Source: Vagococcus teuberi (GTDB lineage: Bacteria > Bacillota > Bacilli > Lactobacillales > Vagococcaceae). Taken from it: DNA of 64,000 nt. The notes beneath the pieces were generated by a model, which saw only the letters and a program-made list of their open reading frames with translations, was not told the DNA's origin and did no database searches. The stretch lies in contig NZ_CP017267.1 in NCBI RefSeq assembly GCF_001870205.1, forward strand, positions 298,501-362,500, given 5' to 3'. How positions within the stretch are numbered: position 1 is the stretch's first letter; each line of letters begins with the position of its first letter. This document shows positions 62,290-64,000 of this stretch, one piece after another. Position numbers and translations under genes: made by a program.

Positions 62290-64000
62290 ATGTTTTCAAA
62301 AAACAATAAAAAGAAACGCTTTAGATTTCTTAGCCGTCGTCACTTAACAGCCATAATTCTCGGTATGATTGCTATGATTGTCATACTATTTATGTCGATA
62401 GGAGCTTATACAATAAGTAAACGTTACAGTCCTTACAGCTCCTTACTTGAAATTCAAAACATTGATGAGAAGATCACACAGTCTTTCATTATTTTAGATA
62501 AAAATGATGAACCGTTAGATAAAAATAATGTCGTCGTTAAATTTGATCCCGTTAAATATCAGCCCAATTGGAATGTAGATAAATTATATAGAGACACACT
62601 TCTTGCTGTAGAGGATGCGTCTTTTTATACGAGAAAAACAAAAGGTTTCTCCATTAAAGATACAATGGGGGCAGTGGTGTCACAAGTCAGAAAAAAACTA
62701 GGTCAAAAAGTTGTTACAAGAGGTGCATCAACAATTGAGCAGCAGTTGGTTAAGATTATGGTTTTTGGAACAAACAATAAAAATACATTGTCAGATAAAG
62801 TTATTCAATTAATTGATGCTAGAAAGCTATCACAAAAATATAATCGTGATGATATTTTAAAAGCCTATCTAAATGAACTACGTCTAACACCCAATACTGT
62901 GGGAGTTAGAGCAGCTTCACTTGAGTTATTTGGTAATGATATGTCAGATATGAATACAAATGACCCTAAACAGGTAGCTCAGATTGCTTATATGGCTGGG
63001 TTAGGTCAATCACCATCAGTTTATGTTCAAGACTTTGAAAAAAGTGGTAAGCAACGGACGCTTACTGTATTAGCAATTATGAAAGAAAATGAGCTGATTG
63101 GTGATAAAATATATAAACAAACCGTTGAACTAGTCCAAAGTGAAAAGGAAGAGTTTGCATTAAAAAGATATAAACAGGAAGGGACACCGAAGGAATACCA
63201 ACCTTATGTTTCAAAAGTAAAAGATGAATTGAGTAGTTTAAATTTACCGCAAAATGCCACGATTACTGTTAAAACTTATGCAGATAGTAATCAATTGAAG
63301 GAGTTACATAATATAGTAGAAGGAACTTATCCTCAGGATGATCGATTACCTAATGGGTATATTGAACATAAACAAAGTTTGACTGCTATTTCCGTTTTGG
63401 ATACGAAAACAGGACATATTATTGGTCTTGCGACTAATTCAGATAATCCGATGATTCCATATACAGCAACACGATCTTCAGGCTCTACAATAAAACCACT
63501 TCTTGATTATGCTCCAGCTGTTGAGTATGCAGGATTGACACCAAATACGATTCAAAATGGAAGTTCTTTTACAGTAGGAGATTGGAAAATTAATAATTAT
63601 GGCAATCAGAATTTTGGTAAAGTTAGTGCATCGTTTGCATTAGGGTTGTCGTTAAATACAGCTGCTGTTGAGGCATTTCAGATGACCAATGATCAGCAAA
63701 AAAATACTATGATGGAACCACTCGGCCTAGCATCATATAACCCAAATGGCTCAAATTACACAGCTGAGCAAGCAATTAATTACCCTACAAATGTTTTGGC
63801 ACTATCTTCAGCATTTAGTGTATTTGGTAACGATGGGGTTCGAGTTGAACCAACAACTATTGAAAGTATTGAAACAGACTCTGTCAAAATTAATCTTTCT
63901 GATGCTGAAAGCAAACGAACGATGAGTTCCAGTACGGCAAAAACCGTGGTGAATATGTTAAAAGAAGCAACTGGGGTAAATGGATCAGAACCCTATGCAG
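62290..64000 (+). CDS. Class A penicillin-binding protein (PBP1/PBP2A-like), 3' end off the window
   Basis: The first 570 codons are visible, starting at ATG 62290 with AAAGGAGG. A TM (about 20-41), a glycosyltransferase domain with catalytic E108 in AVEDASFYTRKTKG and RGASTIEQQLVK, and a transpeptidase domain with S399-T-I-K402 and SLN (about 453). The KTG motif lies beyond the edge. It polymerises glycan strands and cross-links peptides. No defects are seen in the part present. Confidence 0.93.
   Translation, partial: MFSKNNKKKRFRFLSRRHLTAIILGMIAMIVILFMSIGAYTISKRYSPYSSLLEIQNIDEKITQSFIILDKNDEPLDKNNVVVKFDPVKYQPNWNVDKLYRDTLLAVEDASFYTRKTKGFSIKDTMGAVVSQVRKKLGQKVVTRGASTIEQQLVKIMVFGTNNKNTLSDKVIQLIDARKLSQKYNRDDILKAYLNELRLTPNTVGVRAASLELFGNDMSDMNTNDPKQVAQIAYMAGLGQSPSVYVQDFEKSGKQRTLTVLAIMKENELIGDKIYKQTVELVQSEKEEFALKRYKQEGTPKEYQPYVSKVKDELSSLNLPQNATITVKTYADSNQLKELHNIVEGTYPQDDRLPNGYIEHKQSLTAISVLDTKTGHIIGLATNSDNPMIPYTATRSSGSTIKPLLDYAPAVEYAGLTPNTIQNGSSFTVGDWKINNYGNQNFGKVSASFALGLSLNTAAVEAFQMTNDQQKNTMMEPLGLASYNPNGSNYTAEQAINYPTNVLALSSAFSVFGNDGVRVEPTTIESIETDSVKINLSDAESKRTMSSSTAKTVVNMLKEATGVNGSEPYA

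Noticed and set aside
1..64000. CRISPR array
   Set aside because: The direct repeats seen are simple-sequence, microsatellite or duplicated genes; none shows regular repeats with unique spacers, and no cas genes are present.

Overview
This window is a low-GC Gram-positive chromosome segment. The WalRK locus, the RlmH, HtrA and penicillin-binding proteins and an IS1216-type insertion sequence point to Lactobacillales, most likely Enterococcaceae (Vagococcus or Enterococcus). The genus is an inference. No rRNA and no CRISPR array was seen.

Core left arm (1-9821): the 5' end of an NrdH-redoxin gene with two NrdR boxes, a hypothetical gene, a tRNA-Lys(CUU), a small membrane protein, then walR-walK-walH-walI-walJ, a convergent htrA, and rlmH preceded by a cluster of DnaA-box-like 9-mers.

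Cassette (9801-32732): the 3' end of rlmH carries a 32-bp sequence repeated exactly 22.9 kb downstream. It has the ATCATAAATGATGCGG core of the staphylococcal SCC attachment site. Between the repeats lie adjacent ccrA and ccrB large serine recombinase genes, a primase-helicase in the position of SCC cch, an RNase HI, SCC housekeeping genes (DUF960, DUF1643, RadC-like JAB protein, a possible SAUGI-like acidic protein), an IS1216-like element, and a four-gene defence-type cargo: PLD/SNF2 helicase, DUF4391 protein, type III-like Mod and Res. Res is broken in a G7 tract and the cargo regulator by one TGA. This is an SCC-like cassette outside Staphylococcus.

Accessory region downstream of attR (32733-60900): a PTS/transketolase carbohydrate operon with a disrupted IIC gene; a second near-identical copy of the roughly 3.3-kb SCC housekeeping module (38.9-42.5 kb); an unrecognised gene beside a dead IS30 element; a lipoprotein/adaptor/ABC/FtsX-permease/two-component system set resembling Vex-Vnc or peptide-resistance loci; a decayed third module copy (50.9-51.8 kb); a polyamine-type ABC transporter with adenine deaminase and a second amidohydrolase; a dead carboxylesterase; and a vestige of a fourth module leader (60.73 kb). 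The scattered modules suggest repeated SCC-type insertions downstream of rlmH.

Core-like right end (60962-64000): a PASTA-domain membrane protein and a class A penicillin-binding protein that runs off the window.

Several frameshifts sit in homopolymers, and one gene carries a simple-sequence insertion. Read-level checking is needed before these are treated as biology.
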